A DNA stretch of 64,000 nt from CBDDHT01 sp965227905 (GCA_965227905.1 OZ245780.1:2046001-2110000), one strand, 5' to 3'. Positions 35,371 through 45,127 are shown, counted from the first letter of the stretch. The notes: a model not told the origin generated them from the sequence alone. Made by a program: numbers and translations.

Positions 35371-36315
35371 ATGACCAAACGCGATATCCAGCGGGACATC
35401 ACAAGCAAGATCGTCGGCATTCTCGACGACATCGACCTTGACGATTACCGCGCCCCCTTTGCCGGACTGGCAGCGCAGGGCCTGCCCTTCAACCCCACAT
35501 CAGGCTGCGACTATCAAGGCATCAATATTCCTTCTCTTTGGGTCGACCAGCAACATAAGGGCTTTGCCTCCAATCACTGGGCAACCTTCAAACAATGGCG
35601 GATGCACGGGGCGCAGGTGCGCAAAGGGGAGCATGGAAGCCCGATCATTTTTTACAAGTCTGTCAACAAGACAAACGAACGCGATGACGCTGTGTCCGAA
35701 GAGATACAGATTCCGGTCATGCGGTCCTACACCGTTTTTAACGCCGATCAGGTGGACGGCTACGACCATCGGGACGCTGCGCCGATCAACAAGACCGATC
35801 TTGTTTCACGGATTGCGAACGTTGACCGTTTTTGTGCAAGCACATGCGCGGATATCCGCCATGGCGGCAATGCCGCTTTTTATAACCGGGCAGGCGACTT
35901 TATCGTTATGCCCGATACCGTGGCCTTTCTGGAGACGCCGGATGCCACCGCCACGGAGAATTATTATTCAACGCTCCTGCACGAACTCACCCACTGGACA
36001 GGTGCGCCGCATCGGCTGGACCGCGACAAGGCCAAGACCAACCGCGAGCGCAAAAGATACGCCTTTGAGGAACTGGTTGCCGAACTCGGCGCAGCTTTCC
36101 TGTGCGCAAGACTCGGCATCACGCAGACACCGCGAGACGGTCATGCGCTCTATATCAAGAGCTGGTTGCAGGCGCTCCAGAACGATAAAGGCTTTGTCTT
36201 CAAAGCGGCGGCGCAGGCTGCCAAGGCCACGGACTATCTGAACAAGCTGCAACAGGCCGCGCCCAGCGGTCACCAGAGCCGCATCCTTGGCAAAGCGCCG
36301 GAGGATGCATCATGA
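35371..36315 (+). CDS. ardC: ArdC-type antirestriction protein
   Basis: 314 residues. The N-terminal ssDNA-binding domain has NPTSGCDYQGINIPSLWV and the typical NHWATFKQWRMHGAQVRKGE; the C-terminal zincin-like domain has HELTHWTG (204-211) and a distal FEELVAELGAAFLCARLGI. Such proteins shield incoming single-stranded element DNA from host restriction. It heads the run with DUF3768 (4-base overlap) and a ParB-like gene. Confidence 0.93.
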   Translation: MTKRDIQRDITSKIVGILDDIDLDDYRAPFAGLAAQGLPFNPTSGCDYQGINIPSLWVDQQHKGFASNHWATFKQWRMHGAQVRKGEHGSPIIFYKSVNKTNERDDAVSEEIQIPVMRSYTVFNADQVDGYDHRDAAPINKTDLVSRIANVDRFCASTCADIRHGGNAAFYNRAGDFIVMPDTVAFLETPDATATENYYSTLLHELTHWTGAPHRLDRDKAKTNRERKRYAFEELVAELGAAFLCARLGITQTPRDGHALYIKSWLQALQNDKGFVFKAAAQAAKATDYLNKLQQAAPSGHQSRILGKAPEDAS

Positions 36316-36638
36316 CCAAGATCGAGAAAATCGCGCAGCTAAATGACCTGCTGCGCCACACCTTTTTAACGGGCCGCGTTGTCCTCACACCGGGTGTGCA
36401 GAACTTACCCGCAGACATCCGCGAGCAGGTCCTTTCCCGGGTGCGCTGCTTTGACGGGTTTGATCTTGGCAACGACCTCTACGGCGAGCGCGACTTTGGC
36501 GCATTCGACTTCGGCGGCAATGGCTATTTTTGGAAGATCGACTGTTACGACGCCGACTTCCAATTTCTGAGCCCCGATCCCGGCGACCCGAAAGTAACGC
36601 GGCGCGTGCTGACCATCATGCGCGACGACGAATACTGA
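36312..36638 (+). CDS. DUF3768 family protein
   Basis: 108 residues matching the DUF3768 pattern: IAQLNDLLRHTFLTGRVVLT, GERDFGAFDFGGNGYFWKID and DPGDPKVTRRVLTIM. The family is found next to ardC in many alphaproteobacterial plasmids and islands; function unknown. Translationally coupled to ardC. Confidence 0.85.
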   Translation: MTKIEKIAQLNDLLRHTFLTGRVVLTPGVQNLPADIREQVLSRVRCFDGFDLGNDLYGERDFGAFDFGGNGYFWKIDCYDADFQFLSPDPGDPKVTRRVLTIMRDDEY

Positions 36639-36733
36639 CGTCCGGTTTTACCAACGCAGCGGGGGCGGATCGTCTGGCCTCGCCGCACCGAAGAGTACTG
36701 CTATCCATCAACCCAAACCTCATGGAGGAAAAA

Positions 36734-38461
36734 ATGAAACTGACACATTTACAACTCGACCAACTAAAACCCGCCAGCGTTAATGTGCGCAAGCGGGGCG
36801 GCAAGGACACGGGCGATCTCTTGCCATCTATCCGTTCTTTGGGATTGTTGCAGCCGCTTCTCGTGCGCCCTAATTGCGAGGGCTTTGAAATCATCGCGGG
36901 CCAGCGCCGCTATCATGCGCTGTCCAAACTGGCCGATGAAGGCACGGCCGATCCTGTGCCATGCATCATCATGGAAGACGGCGACGATGCAAAAGCGATT
37001 GAAGCGTCATTGGCAGAAAATATTGCCCGCCTGCCGATGGATGAGATCGATCAGTACAAGGCATTTGCGGCGCTGACCAAACAGGGCCGCAGCGTCGAGG
37101 ACATTGCCGCGCAATTCGGCGTGAGCTCAAGGCTGGTGACACAACGCTTGGCAATTGCAAACATCATCGATCCGATCCTGAATGCGTATCGCCGCAAGGA
37201 AATCGATGCGCAGACATTGCGCATCCTGACCATGTCGACCAAGCGTCAGCAAAAGCACTGGTGGGCGTTGTTCAAGGACGATGACAGCCATGCGCCGCAG
37301 GGGCACGCATTGCGGAGCTGGCTGTTTGGCGGGGCTGATATTCCCGTCGACAACGCCTTGTTTGATGAAACCGAATACAAGGGCGCGATTGTCTCGGACC
37401 TGTTTGGCGAGACCCGCTATTTTGACGATGCAACCAATTTCTGGACATTGCAGAGCGCGGCCATAGCGCGGCTCAAAGCCGACTATCTGGCTGACGGTTG
37501 GCAGGATGTTACCGTTCTGGACATCGGTGAGCACTGGCCGAAATGGAAGCACCGGAAAGCCGCCAAGCAAGACGGAGGCCGGGTTTACATCCAAATCAGC
37601 CATGACGGCGAAGTCACCGCCCATGAAGGCTGGCTGACCGACAAGGAAGCGGCCAAGCTGGAAAAAGCAAAAGCCGCTCTAATGAACGGCCAAACGCCAT
37701 CATCCCCGGCCAGACCGGAACTGACCAAGCTGATGCAAAACTATCTGGACCTGCACCGTCATGCGGTTGTTCGAGCCGAACTGATCGGCCATCGCGCTTT
37801 GGCGTTGCGGGTGGCCGTGGCGCAGATCATCGCCGGATCACGACATTGGAGCGTGCAGGCCGATCCGCAAAAGGCAAACACAAAAGCCATCGGTGCCTCT
37901 CTTGAGACCAACAGTGCGACAAAGACCTTGGCGGACGAGCGGGCCTTCATCGCACGGCTTTTGGATCTGAGCATTGAGGACGCCGAAACAATCGTTCCCC
38001 GCACACATGATTGGGGCAGGTCACACGATATTCATGTGATCTTTGCCAAGCTTATGAAGCTGAACGATGATGAGGTCATGGATGTGCTGACGTTCGTCGT
38101 CGCCGAAACGCTGGCTTGCGGTGACGGTCTGGTCGAGATTTTGGGGAGCGTGTTGTCCGTCGATCTGTCCAAACATTGGACACCGGACGATACCTTCTTT
38201 GACCTGTTGCGGGACAAGGAGACCATCAACGCCATGCTCAAGGAGGTTGGCGGCAAAGCGGTGGCGGATGCGCATGTCGCATCAACCGCCAAGGTGCAAA
38301 AAAGCATCATCCGCCAGCATCTTGACGGCACGCGCAAGCCGCACCGCGAGGGCTGGACACCGCGCTACGCCGAATTCCCCATGCGCGCCTATACCAAGCG
38401 CAGTGGGGTTGATGCGATAGAGCGCGGCAAGACAGCAAAGAAAGCGCTCAAAGCAGCGTAG
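36734..38461 (+). CDS. ParB/RepB/Spo0J-like partition-type protein
   Basis: 575 residues. The ParB N-terminal domain shows KLTHLQLDQLKPASVNVRKR, the CTPase-type box IIAGQRRYHALSKL, and LAENIARLPMDEIDQYKAFA, followed by the HTH stretch GRSVEDIAAQFGVSSRLVTQ. The long C-terminal part is specific to the rhizobial island/plasmid variant. No parA gene is adjacent, so a regulatory or transfer-related role is at least as likely as DNA partition. Start at 36734 uses ggaggaa six bases upstream; longer frames add unrelated residues. Confidence 0.85.
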   Translation: MKLTHLQLDQLKPASVNVRKRGGKDTGDLLPSIRSLGLLQPLLVRPNCEGFEIIAGQRRYHALSKLADEGTADPVPCIIMEDGDDAKAIEASLAENIARLPMDEIDQYKAFAALTKQGRSVEDIAAQFGVSSRLVTQRLAIANIIDPILNAYRRKEIDAQTLRILTMSTKRQQKHWWALFKDDDSHAPQGHALRSWLFGGADIPVDNALFDETEYKGAIVSDLFGETRYFDDATNFWTLQSAAIARLKADYLADGWQDVTVLDIGEHWPKWKHRKAAKQDGGRVYIQISHDGEVTAHEGWLTDKEAAKLEKAKAALMNGQTPSSPARPELTKLMQNYLDLHRHAVVRAELIGHRALALRVAVAQIIAGSRHWSVQADPQKANTKAIGASLETNSATKTLADERAFIARLLDLSIEDAETIVPRTHDWGRSHDIHVIFAKLMKLNDDEVMDVLTFVVAETLACGDGLVEILGSVLSVDLSKHWTPDDTFFDLLRDKETINAMLKEVGGKAVADAHVASTAKVQKSIIRQHLDGTRKPHREGWTPRYAEFPMRAYTKRSGVDAIERGKTAKKALKAA

Positions 38462-38620
38462 CTCACATCAAAATCGCGCCCGGAGCCTATCGGCCGCCGG
38501 GCGCGTGCGCTTCACCTTCAGCGATTGATAAATGCCCGGCTTGCAAGTGATGGGTGTCGGAATCAAAAAGCGCATTCGTTTCCCTGCGGACCCATTCAAT
38601 GAATGGCACGTGGATGGTGA

Positions 38621-38911
38621 TTAGCTGTCATCGGGCGGATATTTCTGCCGCCCGTGAATGATACGCAGTATCCAGATCTCATAGGCATCCGGTTCCGTGT
38701 AGACCACGATGTAAGGTGTGTTTGGTACGGAGATTTCGCGGGTGTCTTCGACAAGCCCGGTCCGGCCAATGCGCGGAAAGGATTCCAGCAATGATATGGA
38801 TTGGTCGATCCGCAGGATCACATGGTCTGCCGCGCGCGGGCTGTCTTCGGCAATCCAGTTCCGGATGCGTTGTAGGTCGGCAAGCGCAGTTCTGTGGAAC
38901 CTAACGTTCAA
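38621..38911 (-). CDS. ParE/RelE-type toxin
   Basis: 96 residues with the ParE fold pattern: VRFHRTALADLQRIRNWIAE, a central helix, then SVPNTPYIVVYTEPDAYEIW and ILRIIHGRQKYP. ParE members poison gyrase. Overlaps its antitoxin gene by 11 bases, which precedes it in the transcript. Confidence 0.88.
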   Translation of the reverse strand: MNVRFHRTALADLQRIRNWIAEDSPRAADHVILRIDQSISLLESFPRIGRTGLVEDTREISVPNTPYIVVYTEPDAYEIWILRIIHGRQKYPPDDS

Positions 38912-39086
38912 GGCCGAGGCGGCGTCTCACTTCCGCGTGGGAAACAAGCTGGTCAGGGTTGGCCTTCGCATCGGCCAGCGCTGCTTTCACCGTGCGTTCT
39001 TTCCACGCCAGATAATCGGGATCGGTCGACGGCTCACAGGGGCGCGTTTTTTCATCCAGCGTTGGTTTTTGATCGATATCGCTCAT
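38901..39086 (-). CDS. Antitoxin of the ParE-type pair
   Basis: 61 residues; DYLAWKERTVKAALADAKAN with VSHAEVRRRLGLER is the helical toxin-binding type antitoxin seen with ParE. It lies first in the operon, as usual, and probably autoregulates it. Confidence 0.8.
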   Translation of the reverse strand: MSDIDQKPTLDEKTRPCEPSTDPDYLAWKERTVKAALADAKANPDQLVSHAEVRRRLGLER

Positions 39087-39146
39087 ACCAATATTTTACC
39101 GGATTTGACCCGTTAATAACAACACAAATCACGGAAAGGGCGCGTC

Positions 39147-39698
39147 TCACACCCGCTCGATGGCCCGCTGGACGGTCCAGGTGGATACGCCGTATTCCGC
39201 AGCCAGTGCAGCAAGATCTGTCAGGTTCCTGTTGATACGGCGCTTGGCGTCACTTGCCTGGTCCGGTGACAAAAGCGGCGGGCGGCCAAGTCGCACACCG
39301 CGCCTGCGAGCTGCTTCCATGCCTTCTTTGGTGCGCTTGACCAGATTGCGTCGTTCGAACTGCGCCGCTGCGGCCATGATGGTGTAGAGCAGTTCCCCGG
39401 CTGGTGTGGCCGTATCGACGTTGAGCGTGACGATCTGAAAATTGATCTGTCGCTCTTTTAGCGCGTCCGCTGTCAAGATTGCATCTTTCGTCGACCGAAA
39501 AGCGCGGTCGAGATCCCAGACAGCGAGCGTGTCATCCTTATTAAGTCTTGCGATCAGATTGTCGAAGATGGGACGTCTCGCCGAAACGGCGGACAGCATT
39601 TCAATATGAAGTTCGTCGCAAATTGCCTCAAGACCGTCGATTTGACGGTCGGGACGTTGCTCATGCGTGGATATGCGTAGATATCCAAATTTTGTCAT
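39147..39698 (-). CDS. Small serine resolvase/invertase
   Basis: 183 residues of the Tn3/Pin type: GYLRISTHEQRPDRQIDGL with catalytic Ser10, AVWDLDRAFRSTKDAI, and a C-terminal helix-turn-helix (LAALAAEYGVSTWTVQRAIE). No transposase lies beside it. It may resolve multimers of the element or invert a segment. Confidence 0.9.
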   Translation of the reverse strand: MTKFGYLRISTHEQRPDRQIDGLEAICDELHIEMLSAVSARRPIFDNLIARLNKDDTLAVWDLDRAFRSTKDAILTADALKERQINFQIVTLNVDTATPAGELLYTIMAAAAQFERRNLVKRTKEGMEAARRRGVRLGRPPLLSPDQASDAKRRINRNLTDLAALAAEYGVSTWTVQRAIERV

Positions 39699-39886
39699 AT
39701 CAGATCAGATATTTAGCAGGTTTTCTGCTATTTCCTTTCCAAGAGCATAATCGAACCTTTTTGCTCGTCGTGGTTTTTAGTTTGCCGGATCGGGCGCAAT
39801 TGCCTGAAACGGCGGTGTTTCAACGCTTTCCATATATTCTACCATAGCGCGAACAGCTAACGGAAATTTAGCAAAAAGGTTCCGTT

Positions 39887-40258
39887 ATGCTGAGAAAAAA
39901 GCCGTTCTATCTCAACGTGATAGCCGCGTTTCTGGCCGGTGGGATTTGGGTTGCAAACCCACCGCAAGTGCGGGGAGACGGGAAGTACGTGACGGCTGGC
40001 AAAGTGCTGAATGAACTGAAATCGAACGAACTGGTCTGGTACGTCGGCGGGATAGTCGAGGGACTTGCCTATGCCCGGTTTCGGAAAGACACCATGGCGG
40101 CCACTAAGAAGGTAACGACGGGTTCAGACTGTATCCGCAAGTGGTTTCACGGCAATGATCAGATCGTACTCAAAATCAGCGCCACGTTTAAGAAATATGC
40201 GGACTACACCCCATGGGTGGTCATCGCAGCGATGGTGAAAAAGGAGTGTGGAGAATAA
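39887..40258 (+). CDS. Secreted protein, Rap1a/Tai-like fold possible
   Basis: 123 residues with a signal peptide (to about residue 30) and a helical mature part: ELVWYVGGIVEGLAYARFRK, DCIRKWFHGNDQIVL and FKKYADYTPWVVIAAMVKKE with two Cys. The pattern recalls the Rap1a/Tai family of periplasmic immunity proteins. Low-confidence family match; signal peptide is clear. Confidence 0.55.
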   Translation: MLRKKPFYLNVIAAFLAGGIWVANPPQVRGDGKYVTAGKVLNELKSNELVWYVGGIVEGLAYARFRKDTMAATKKVTTGSDCIRKWFHGNDQIVLKISATFKKYADYTPWVVIAAMVKKECGE

Positions 40259-40260
40259 CG

Positions 40261-41004
40261 ATGATTGTTGTTGCAGGCGCATTGGGACGGGAGTTTGGCC
40301 GCAGGTCTGATGTGTTGCGCCAGCAGCATCTGATGCATCAGCAGCGCGAGGAAAAAGATCGCAAAGCGCGTACTGACCGGGCCGATAATGAGTTCTCCGA
40401 ATTTGCCGACGCCGCCTTGCTTGTGGTGAGCAGCGATGAAATCACCAGTTTCCGGTCAGAGCTTGATAGCTATGATGCCGCGACCATCGCCGCGTTAAAC
40501 GAAAACCGGATTGCGCTTGAGCGGGTGCAAGAGCGCATGGAGGTCTTGTTGGATCAGGCGCATGTGCTGCCGGATGGAAGGCGGGTATTCAAGACGGAGA
40601 ATGGGACGCAGGTTTTTGATGAGTTCGGACACGAAGTCGATCCAGCTGTGATTGATCCCGATCAGATCGATAATTCACGCCCGCACTGGGAATCTTATGA
40701 GCCGCACTTTGTTGCGAAGATCCGGCTCTTGAACGAGCAAACAAAGCTCTTCGACTATCAGGAGAAGCTGGATGATGCCCGCGAACGGCTGGATACAGGT
40801 AAGATTACGCGTGCTGAATACGAGGAGCTTCAAGCCGATATTCGCGACAGCGCACCAGAGCGCGTGCGCGAGCACCTACCGGATTCCTTGCGTTCAAAGG
40901 AAGCAGCCCCGGATCAGCCGGCTGCATCTCCTGCCAAAGCCGAAGAGCTGGATATCACGGCCGATATGCTCCAGAGCGGTTCAGTGCCCAGTCCAATGGG
41001 GTGA
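40261..41004 (+). CDS. Coiled-coil hypothetical protein
   Basis: 247 residues, strongly charged. Two coiled-coil regions (about residues 15-90 and 150-205), with a middle domain containing DGRRVFKTENGTQVFDEFGH. Two bases after the secreted protein gene, so co-transcribed. Start at 40261, since the longer frame would overlap the previous gene. Function unknown. Confidence 0.6.
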   Translation: MIVVAGALGREFGRRSDVLRQQHLMHQQREEKDRKARTDRADNEFSEFADAALLVVSSDEITSFRSELDSYDAATIAALNENRIALERVQERMEVLLDQAHVLPDGRRVFKTENGTQVFDEFGHEVDPAVIDPDQIDNSRPHWESYEPHFVAKIRLLNEQTKLFDYQEKLDDARERLDTGKITRAEYEELQADIRDSAPERVREHLPDSLRSKEAAPDQPAASPAKAEELDITADMLQSGSVPSPMG

Positions 41005-41267
41005 GAGCGATAGGCTGACATATACCCTCGTTGGTTGTCAGAAGACGGCTGCCTTTCAACGCCTTAGCGCTCTTTGTCAGATCGATGCCATGAAGCGTGA
41101 GGCGAAGCGATTTTATGTCGCTCCAATACTTCACCAGCCGAATTTATGTCGTTCTCGGACTGCAAAAAATCGTCGAGCCTGATTTCTTGTCTCTGGATTC
41201 CCTCGGTTTTCTATTCCAACCTCAGATAAGAGATTAGGTTGAATTTGCAGATCGTAAGGATGAACCC

Positions 41268-41867
41268 ATGAAGATCGAAAAACGGCGTCGAGGCCGTCCC
41301 AAAGGTGCATCTCGCTACAACGAGCGGGATGCAGCCACCCTCAAAAGGGTCGCTGCCATGATGGTGCGTGATGATGGGCTCGCCGCGACCACCGCCATGC
41401 GCCGTCTCGGCAAGGATGATGAAGCTTCGCTCAGACGCCTTCAGCGGAAATGGAAAATGCGAAAATCCGAATATCTCCAGACGGCGCTGTCTGAATATCA
41501 AAGCGATGCGGTCATACGGGCACAAGAGCGAATGGCGACCCAGCTCGCGGTTTTCGCCAAACAAATGGAGCCTTTGGAAAAAGCGCTTCGTGGCATCGAT
41601 CTGACAAGACACACTAAAGCGTTCGCGGTCTTTGACGCCATGCAGAACAAGCGCAAGGCGGAGCTGTTTCCCGACGTCCAATTGATCACGAGGGCACTGC
41701 AACCCAGCCCTGAATTTAAAAAGGCACTGCGTGGTTTCGAGAAGAATTTTGAAAGCATGCGGGCGTTAGCGCGCACAATGCAGGGGATAAAGCTGAACCC
41801 GGTATTTGACAACAAAATCCAGTCACAGGACCTGTTCCGGAAGATCGGTCGCATTCCGACCATATGA
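41268..41867 (+). CDS. Basic protein with AT-hook-like N-terminus
   Basis: 199 residues. Residues 5-15 (KRRRGRPKGAS) contain an RGRPKG AT-hook core. The rest is helical and basic (RRLQRKWKMRKSEYLQTALS). Probably a DNA-binding protein of the island. No family recognised. Confidence 0.6.
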   Translation: MKIEKRRRGRPKGASRYNERDAATLKRVAAMMVRDDGLAATTAMRRLGKDDEASLRRLQRKWKMRKSEYLQTALSEYQSDAVIRAQERMATQLAVFAKQMEPLEKALRGIDLTRHTKAFAVFDAMQNKRKAELFPDVQLITRALQPSPEFKKALRGFEKNFESMRALARTMQGIKLNPVFDNKIQSQDLFRKIGRIPTI

Positions 41868-41949
41868 ACGCGGTGTACCTTGCGATGTGACCGTCACGAA
41901 GTGTAACCCGCGCAACGCTTGATGCATCGCGACGGCCGAATGAGCGCTG

Positions 41950-42166
41950 GCCACCCGATTGTTATCCGACGTCTTCGAGCCGGGGCAACGGTTCCGCATC
42001 CTCGCTGTCATTGACTACAGCACTCGCGAGAACCTCGGTCTGATTGCCGATACCTCGATCTAAGGCGTGCGTATGGCGCGCGAACTTGATGCTCTGATCT
42101 GCCTCTACGGCGAGCCAGCAACCATCGTCAGTGACAACGGAACTGAGCTGACCTCGCAGGCTATCC
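41950..42166 (+). pseudogene. IS3-type integrase relic, left piece
   Basis: Reads SDVFEPGQRFRILAVID, then RELDALICLYGEPATIVSDN, closely matching OrfB of the 1345-bp IS, with an in-frame TAA near 42061. It is interrupted at 42166 by the IS66-type transposon; the matching C-terminal piece is 46862-47191. Confidence 0.85.
42159..42166. repeat. 8-bp target duplication of the IS66-type transposon, left copy
   Basis: ggctatcc directly before the transposon end recurs at 46862-46869 directly after its other end. Eight bases is the usual IS66 duplication length. Confidence 0.9.
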
Positions 42167-42240
42167 GTAAGCGTCCGGCGTCCCCGCTCTTGCGGCGCCT
42201 GCAATGATGCTGATGCTTTGCTGTGTGATGGCGGGCGATG

Positions 42241-42264
42241 GTGTCCACTGTCGTTAGTGGACAC
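42241..42264 (+). promoter_or_regulatory. Hairpin before tnpA (gtgtccact-gtcgtt-agtggacac)
   Basis: A perfect 9-bp stem with 6-base loop, 17 bases before the tnpA start. The deleted IS66 copy keeps it at 50108-50131 with a change that still allows a G-T pair, so it is probably functional (operator or RNA control of transposase). Confidence 0.6.
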
Positions 42265-42280
42265 TATTCCGGGACAATCG

Positions 42281-42637
42281 ATGGCAAGGAAGTGGCGGAA
42301 GCGGCGACATTGGTCGGATGATGAGAAGCGGGATATCGTCGCCCAGACGCGGGTTCCCGGTGTGTCGGTTTCTCGCGTTGCCCGCCGCTATGATGTAAAC
42401 GCCAATCTTGTTTTCAAATGGCTGCGCGATCCTCGGTTTGCCGTGGTCGAAGATGATACGCGGGAGGCTACGTTCCTGCCGGTTGAGATCGTGGCTGAAC
42501 AGTCTGCGCTGCCTGTCGAGTCACCAGTTGCGGATGGTCGGATTGAGATCACGCTGACCAACGGACACCGATTTAGCATCACGGGTGCATTTGATCCTGA
42601 AGCAGTCTCTCGCCTGGTGCGAGGCCTGAGTGAATGA
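42281..42637 (+). CDS. tnpA: IS66 accessory protein TnpA
   Basis: 118 residues. The HTH region RRHWSDDEKRDIVAQTRVPG leads to SVSRVARRYDVNANLVFKWL, the normal IS66 OrfA pattern. Overlaps tnpB by four bases. Confidence 0.93.
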   Translation: MARKWRKRRHWSDDEKRDIVAQTRVPGVSVSRVARRYDVNANLVFKWLRDPRFAVVEDDTREATFLPVEIVAEQSALPVESPVADGRIEITLTNGHRFSITGAFDPEAVSRLVRGLSE

Positions 42638-42981
42638 TCCCGGTTCCAGCCTCGACAAGGATTTGGTTGGCTGGAGGCGCGACCGATATGCGCAAGGGCT
42701 TTGTCAGCCTTTCAGCTTTAGCAGAGACGGTTTTGCATCAGGATCCGTACTCGGGTCATCTGTTTGTGTTCCGTGGACGACGTGGCGATCTGATCAAAGT
42801 AATCTGGTGGGATGGCCAGGGTGCGTGCTTGTTCTCCAAGCGCCTGGAACGGGGCCGGTTTGTTTGGCCATCGGTGGCTGACGGCAAAGTCGTGATCACG
42901 CCAGCGCAACTCTCGATGCTTCTGGAAGGGATCGATTGGCGAGCACCTCAGCGGACGTGGCGTCCGTTGACGGCCGGGTGA
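42634..42981 (+). CDS. tnpB: IS66 accessory protein TnpB
   Basis: 115 residues. IWLAGGATDMRKGFVSLSAL, GHLFVFRGRRGDLIKVIWWD and RLERGRFVWPS are the hallmark TnpB segments. Full length. Needed with TnpA for efficient IS66 transposition. Confidence 0.95.
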   Translation: MIPVPASTRIWLAGGATDMRKGFVSLSALAETVLHQDPYSGHLFVFRGRRGDLIKVIWWDGQGACLFSKRLERGRFVWPSVADGKVVITPAQLSMLLEGIDWRAPQRTWRPLTAG

Positions 42982-43058
42982 ACAAAAATCTATTTGGAAC
43001 AAAGGTTTGTTGTGGTCGAGGGATTCCATAAAGAGTGTGAATCTGATAGACCATTTGC

Positions 43059-44558
43059 ATGCTCAATGAGGCCAACCAACTACCTGATGATCCTGAGATT
43101 CTAAAAGATCTTATTGCCTCACTAACCTCTGAGTTGAAGTCCCGAGATCTGTTAATCGACAAGCTGAAGCACCAGCTTGCCGGATCGCGCCGCCATCAGT
43201 TCGGTTCACGTTCGGAAGCGATTGACCAGCTTGAGCTGACACTGAAAGACGAGGAGATTGCGCGCGCCTCTGACCCGTCATCCGATATCGCAGGCATTGA
43301 GGCGCCGAAAGTCCAACCGAAGCGAAAGCCATTGCCTGATCATCTGCCGCGTCATCAGACGGTATTGTCAGCCGGTGAAGCCTGCGCATCATGTGGCGGC
43401 AAACTCAGGCAACTTGGTGAAGATGTGACTGAGGAGCTGGACTTCGTACCGGGGCGCTTCGTTGTGAACCGCATCGTGCGCCCGCGCATGGCTTGTTCAT
43501 GCTGCGAGAAGATCACGCAGGCCGTGTTGCCATCGAGGCCTATTGAACGTGGCCGTCCGGGACCGGGTCTGCTGGCACATGTGCTTGTGAACAAGTACGC
43601 CGATCATCTCCCGCTCTATCGTCAGAGCCAGATCTTTGGTCGTGAAGGGATCGATCTGGATCGCTCGACCCTTGCCGATTGGGTTGGTCGCTCGACAGCC
43701 TTGCTGGAACCGCTGGCAGACGCCATCGGCCGGCATGTTCTGAGCGGAACGGCGATCTTTGCCGATGACACGCCGGTGAAGATGCAGGCTCCCGGCACAG
43801 GCAGGACCAAGACAACCCGGCTGTGGACTTACGCCAGAGATGAGCGCCCCTGGGCGAGCAAAGCACCGCCGGCGGCATGGTATCAGTTCTCTACTGACCG
43901 TAAGGCCGAACGGCCAAGGGAGCATCTCAATAACTTCACCGGTTGGATGCATGCTGATGGCTATGCCGGGTTCGAAGACTTGTATCGTTCCGGCAATATC
44001 CGTGAAGTCGCCTGCATGGCACATATCCGGAGGAAGTTTGTCGATGTGCAGCAATCGCAAGGATCAGCCATTGCGGCAGAGGCAATCAGACGCATCGCCG
44101 AGCTTTATGCCATTGAGAAGAAGGTGCGTGGTGAACCTCCCGATGAACGCGTGCGGATCAGACAAGACGAGGCCAAGCCGGTTCTCGAGGATTTGGATAC
44201 TTGGCTGGCAATCCAACTTCCCAAATTGTCCGGCAAGACGCCACTTGCCGGGGCGATCCGCTATGCCATCACGCGGATCAAGCGGCTTCGATCATATCTC
44301 GAAAACGGCATCCTTGAAATCGACAACAATACCGCTGAACGCGCCATGCGCGGCATCGCCGTCGGCAGAAAAAATTGGTTATTTGCCGGTTCGCAGCGCG
44401 GCGGCAAATCCGCGGCAATCGCCTATACTTTGATCGAAACTGCCAAGCTGAATGGCGTCGATCCGCAAGCCTGGCTTACCGATACGCTGGGCCGCATCGC
44501 TGATCACAAGATGACTCGTCTTGAACAGCTCATGCCGTGGCGTTACGCTCAGACCTGA
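43059..44558 (+). CDS. tnpC: IS66 transposase TnpC
   Basis: 499 residues. N-terminal coiled coil (LTSELKSRDLLIDKLKHQLA), zinc-type CASCGGKL with the paired Cys in MACSCCEKITQ, the DDE core with FADDTPVKM, HADGYAGFEDLY and IDNNTAERAMRGIAVGRKNW, and the C-terminal IS66_C region ending MPWRYAQT. Intact. Confidence 0.95.
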   Translation: MLNEANQLPDDPEILKDLIASLTSELKSRDLLIDKLKHQLAGSRRHQFGSRSEAIDQLELTLKDEEIARASDPSSDIAGIEAPKVQPKRKPLPDHLPRHQTVLSAGEACASCGGKLRQLGEDVTEELDFVPGRFVVNRIVRPRMACSCCEKITQAVLPSRPIERGRPGPGLLAHVLVNKYADHLPLYRQSQIFGREGIDLDRSTLADWVGRSTALLEPLADAIGRHVLSGTAIFADDTPVKMQAPGTGRTKTTRLWTYARDERPWASKAPPAAWYQFSTDRKAERPREHLNNFTGWMHADGYAGFEDLYRSGNIREVACMAHIRRKFVDVQQSQGSAIAAEAIRRIAELYAIEKKVRGEPPDERVRIRQDEAKPVLEDLDTWLAIQLPKLSGKTPLAGAIRYAITRIKRLRSYLENGILEIDNNTAERAMRGIAVGRKNWLFAGSQRGGKSAAIAYTLIETAKLNGVDPQAWLTDTLGRIADHKMTRLEQLMPWRYAQT

Positions 44559-44684
44559 GCGTAACTGCTGGTCGCCGTTCCCAACAGAGCGTGTTCACCG
44601 GACGCTCACGAAAATTGAGCCTCTAACCCAATTCCAATCACTCCATCCGAGTGCCTAATTCGGTTCGAACAATTCTACGTCCAC

Positions 44685-44852
44685 ATGATTTCCAAGTTCA
44701 TCAACAACTACAGCCGAAAACGCCATCTCCAGCCATCGACCTATGCCTATGTCGATTACCCGTTCTCCAAAAGATACAAGACATACGCTCACCTATCTGA
44801 CTTCCAAAAAAGAAGAGGAATGGTCGTGCTTCGAAAGCGCATCCGGAGATGA
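44685..44852 (+). CDS. Doubtful small ORF in the transposon passenger region
   Basis: 55 codons, MISKFINNYSRKRHLQPSTY onwards, ending in an overlap (ATGA) with the next small ORF. Basic and without known motif. May be a degraded gene. Confidence 0.25.
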   Translation: MISKFINNYSRKRHLQPSTYAYVDYPFSKRYKTYAHLSDFQKRRGMVVLRKRIRR

Positions 44853-45127
44853 CCCCCCATGTCCATGCGATCATGCTGGTTCATCCGGATGTTCATAAGA
44901 GATTCAAGTCTGCAATCCCATTGTTCGCACCAACGTTTACGAAGCTACCGCCTGTCAATATGAGTCTGGATATTAAATTACTTCCGACATGTGATGACCT
45001 GAAGAATGCAACCTTCTATTCGGCCGTTATGCTCCGTAGTTCCAATCCTGAATTCCAAGATGTCGATTTGTACACGGTGCTGCCGAAGTCAAAAGATGAA
45101 CCGATCTATTCGAACCGGAAGGACTAG
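44849..45127 (+). CDS. Doubtful small ORF in the transposon passenger region
   Basis: 92 codons. No motif or clear ribosome site; the C-terminus (FQDVDLYTVLPKSKDEPIYS) looks like real protein. Could be a fragment of a passenger gene. Confidence 0.3.
   Translation: MTPHVHAIMLVHPDVHKRFKSAIPLFAPTFTKLPPVNMSLDIKLLPTCDDLKNATFYSAVMLRSSNPEFQDVDLYTVLPKSKDEPIYSNRKD

Larger units (their letters stand above)
42167..44609 (+). mobile_element. IS66-family insertion sequence, complete
   Basis: Ends gtaagcgtccggcg and, inverted, gtgagcgtccggtg. Carries tnpA, tnpB and tnpC in order with normal lengths, so it may be active. A short inverted repeat precedes tnpA. Confidence 0.92.

Noticed and set aside
36530..36733. 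N-terminal extension of the ParB-like protein
   Set aside because: The added 68 codons overlap the DUF3768 gene out of frame and show no ParB similarity; a good ribosome site precedes 36734.
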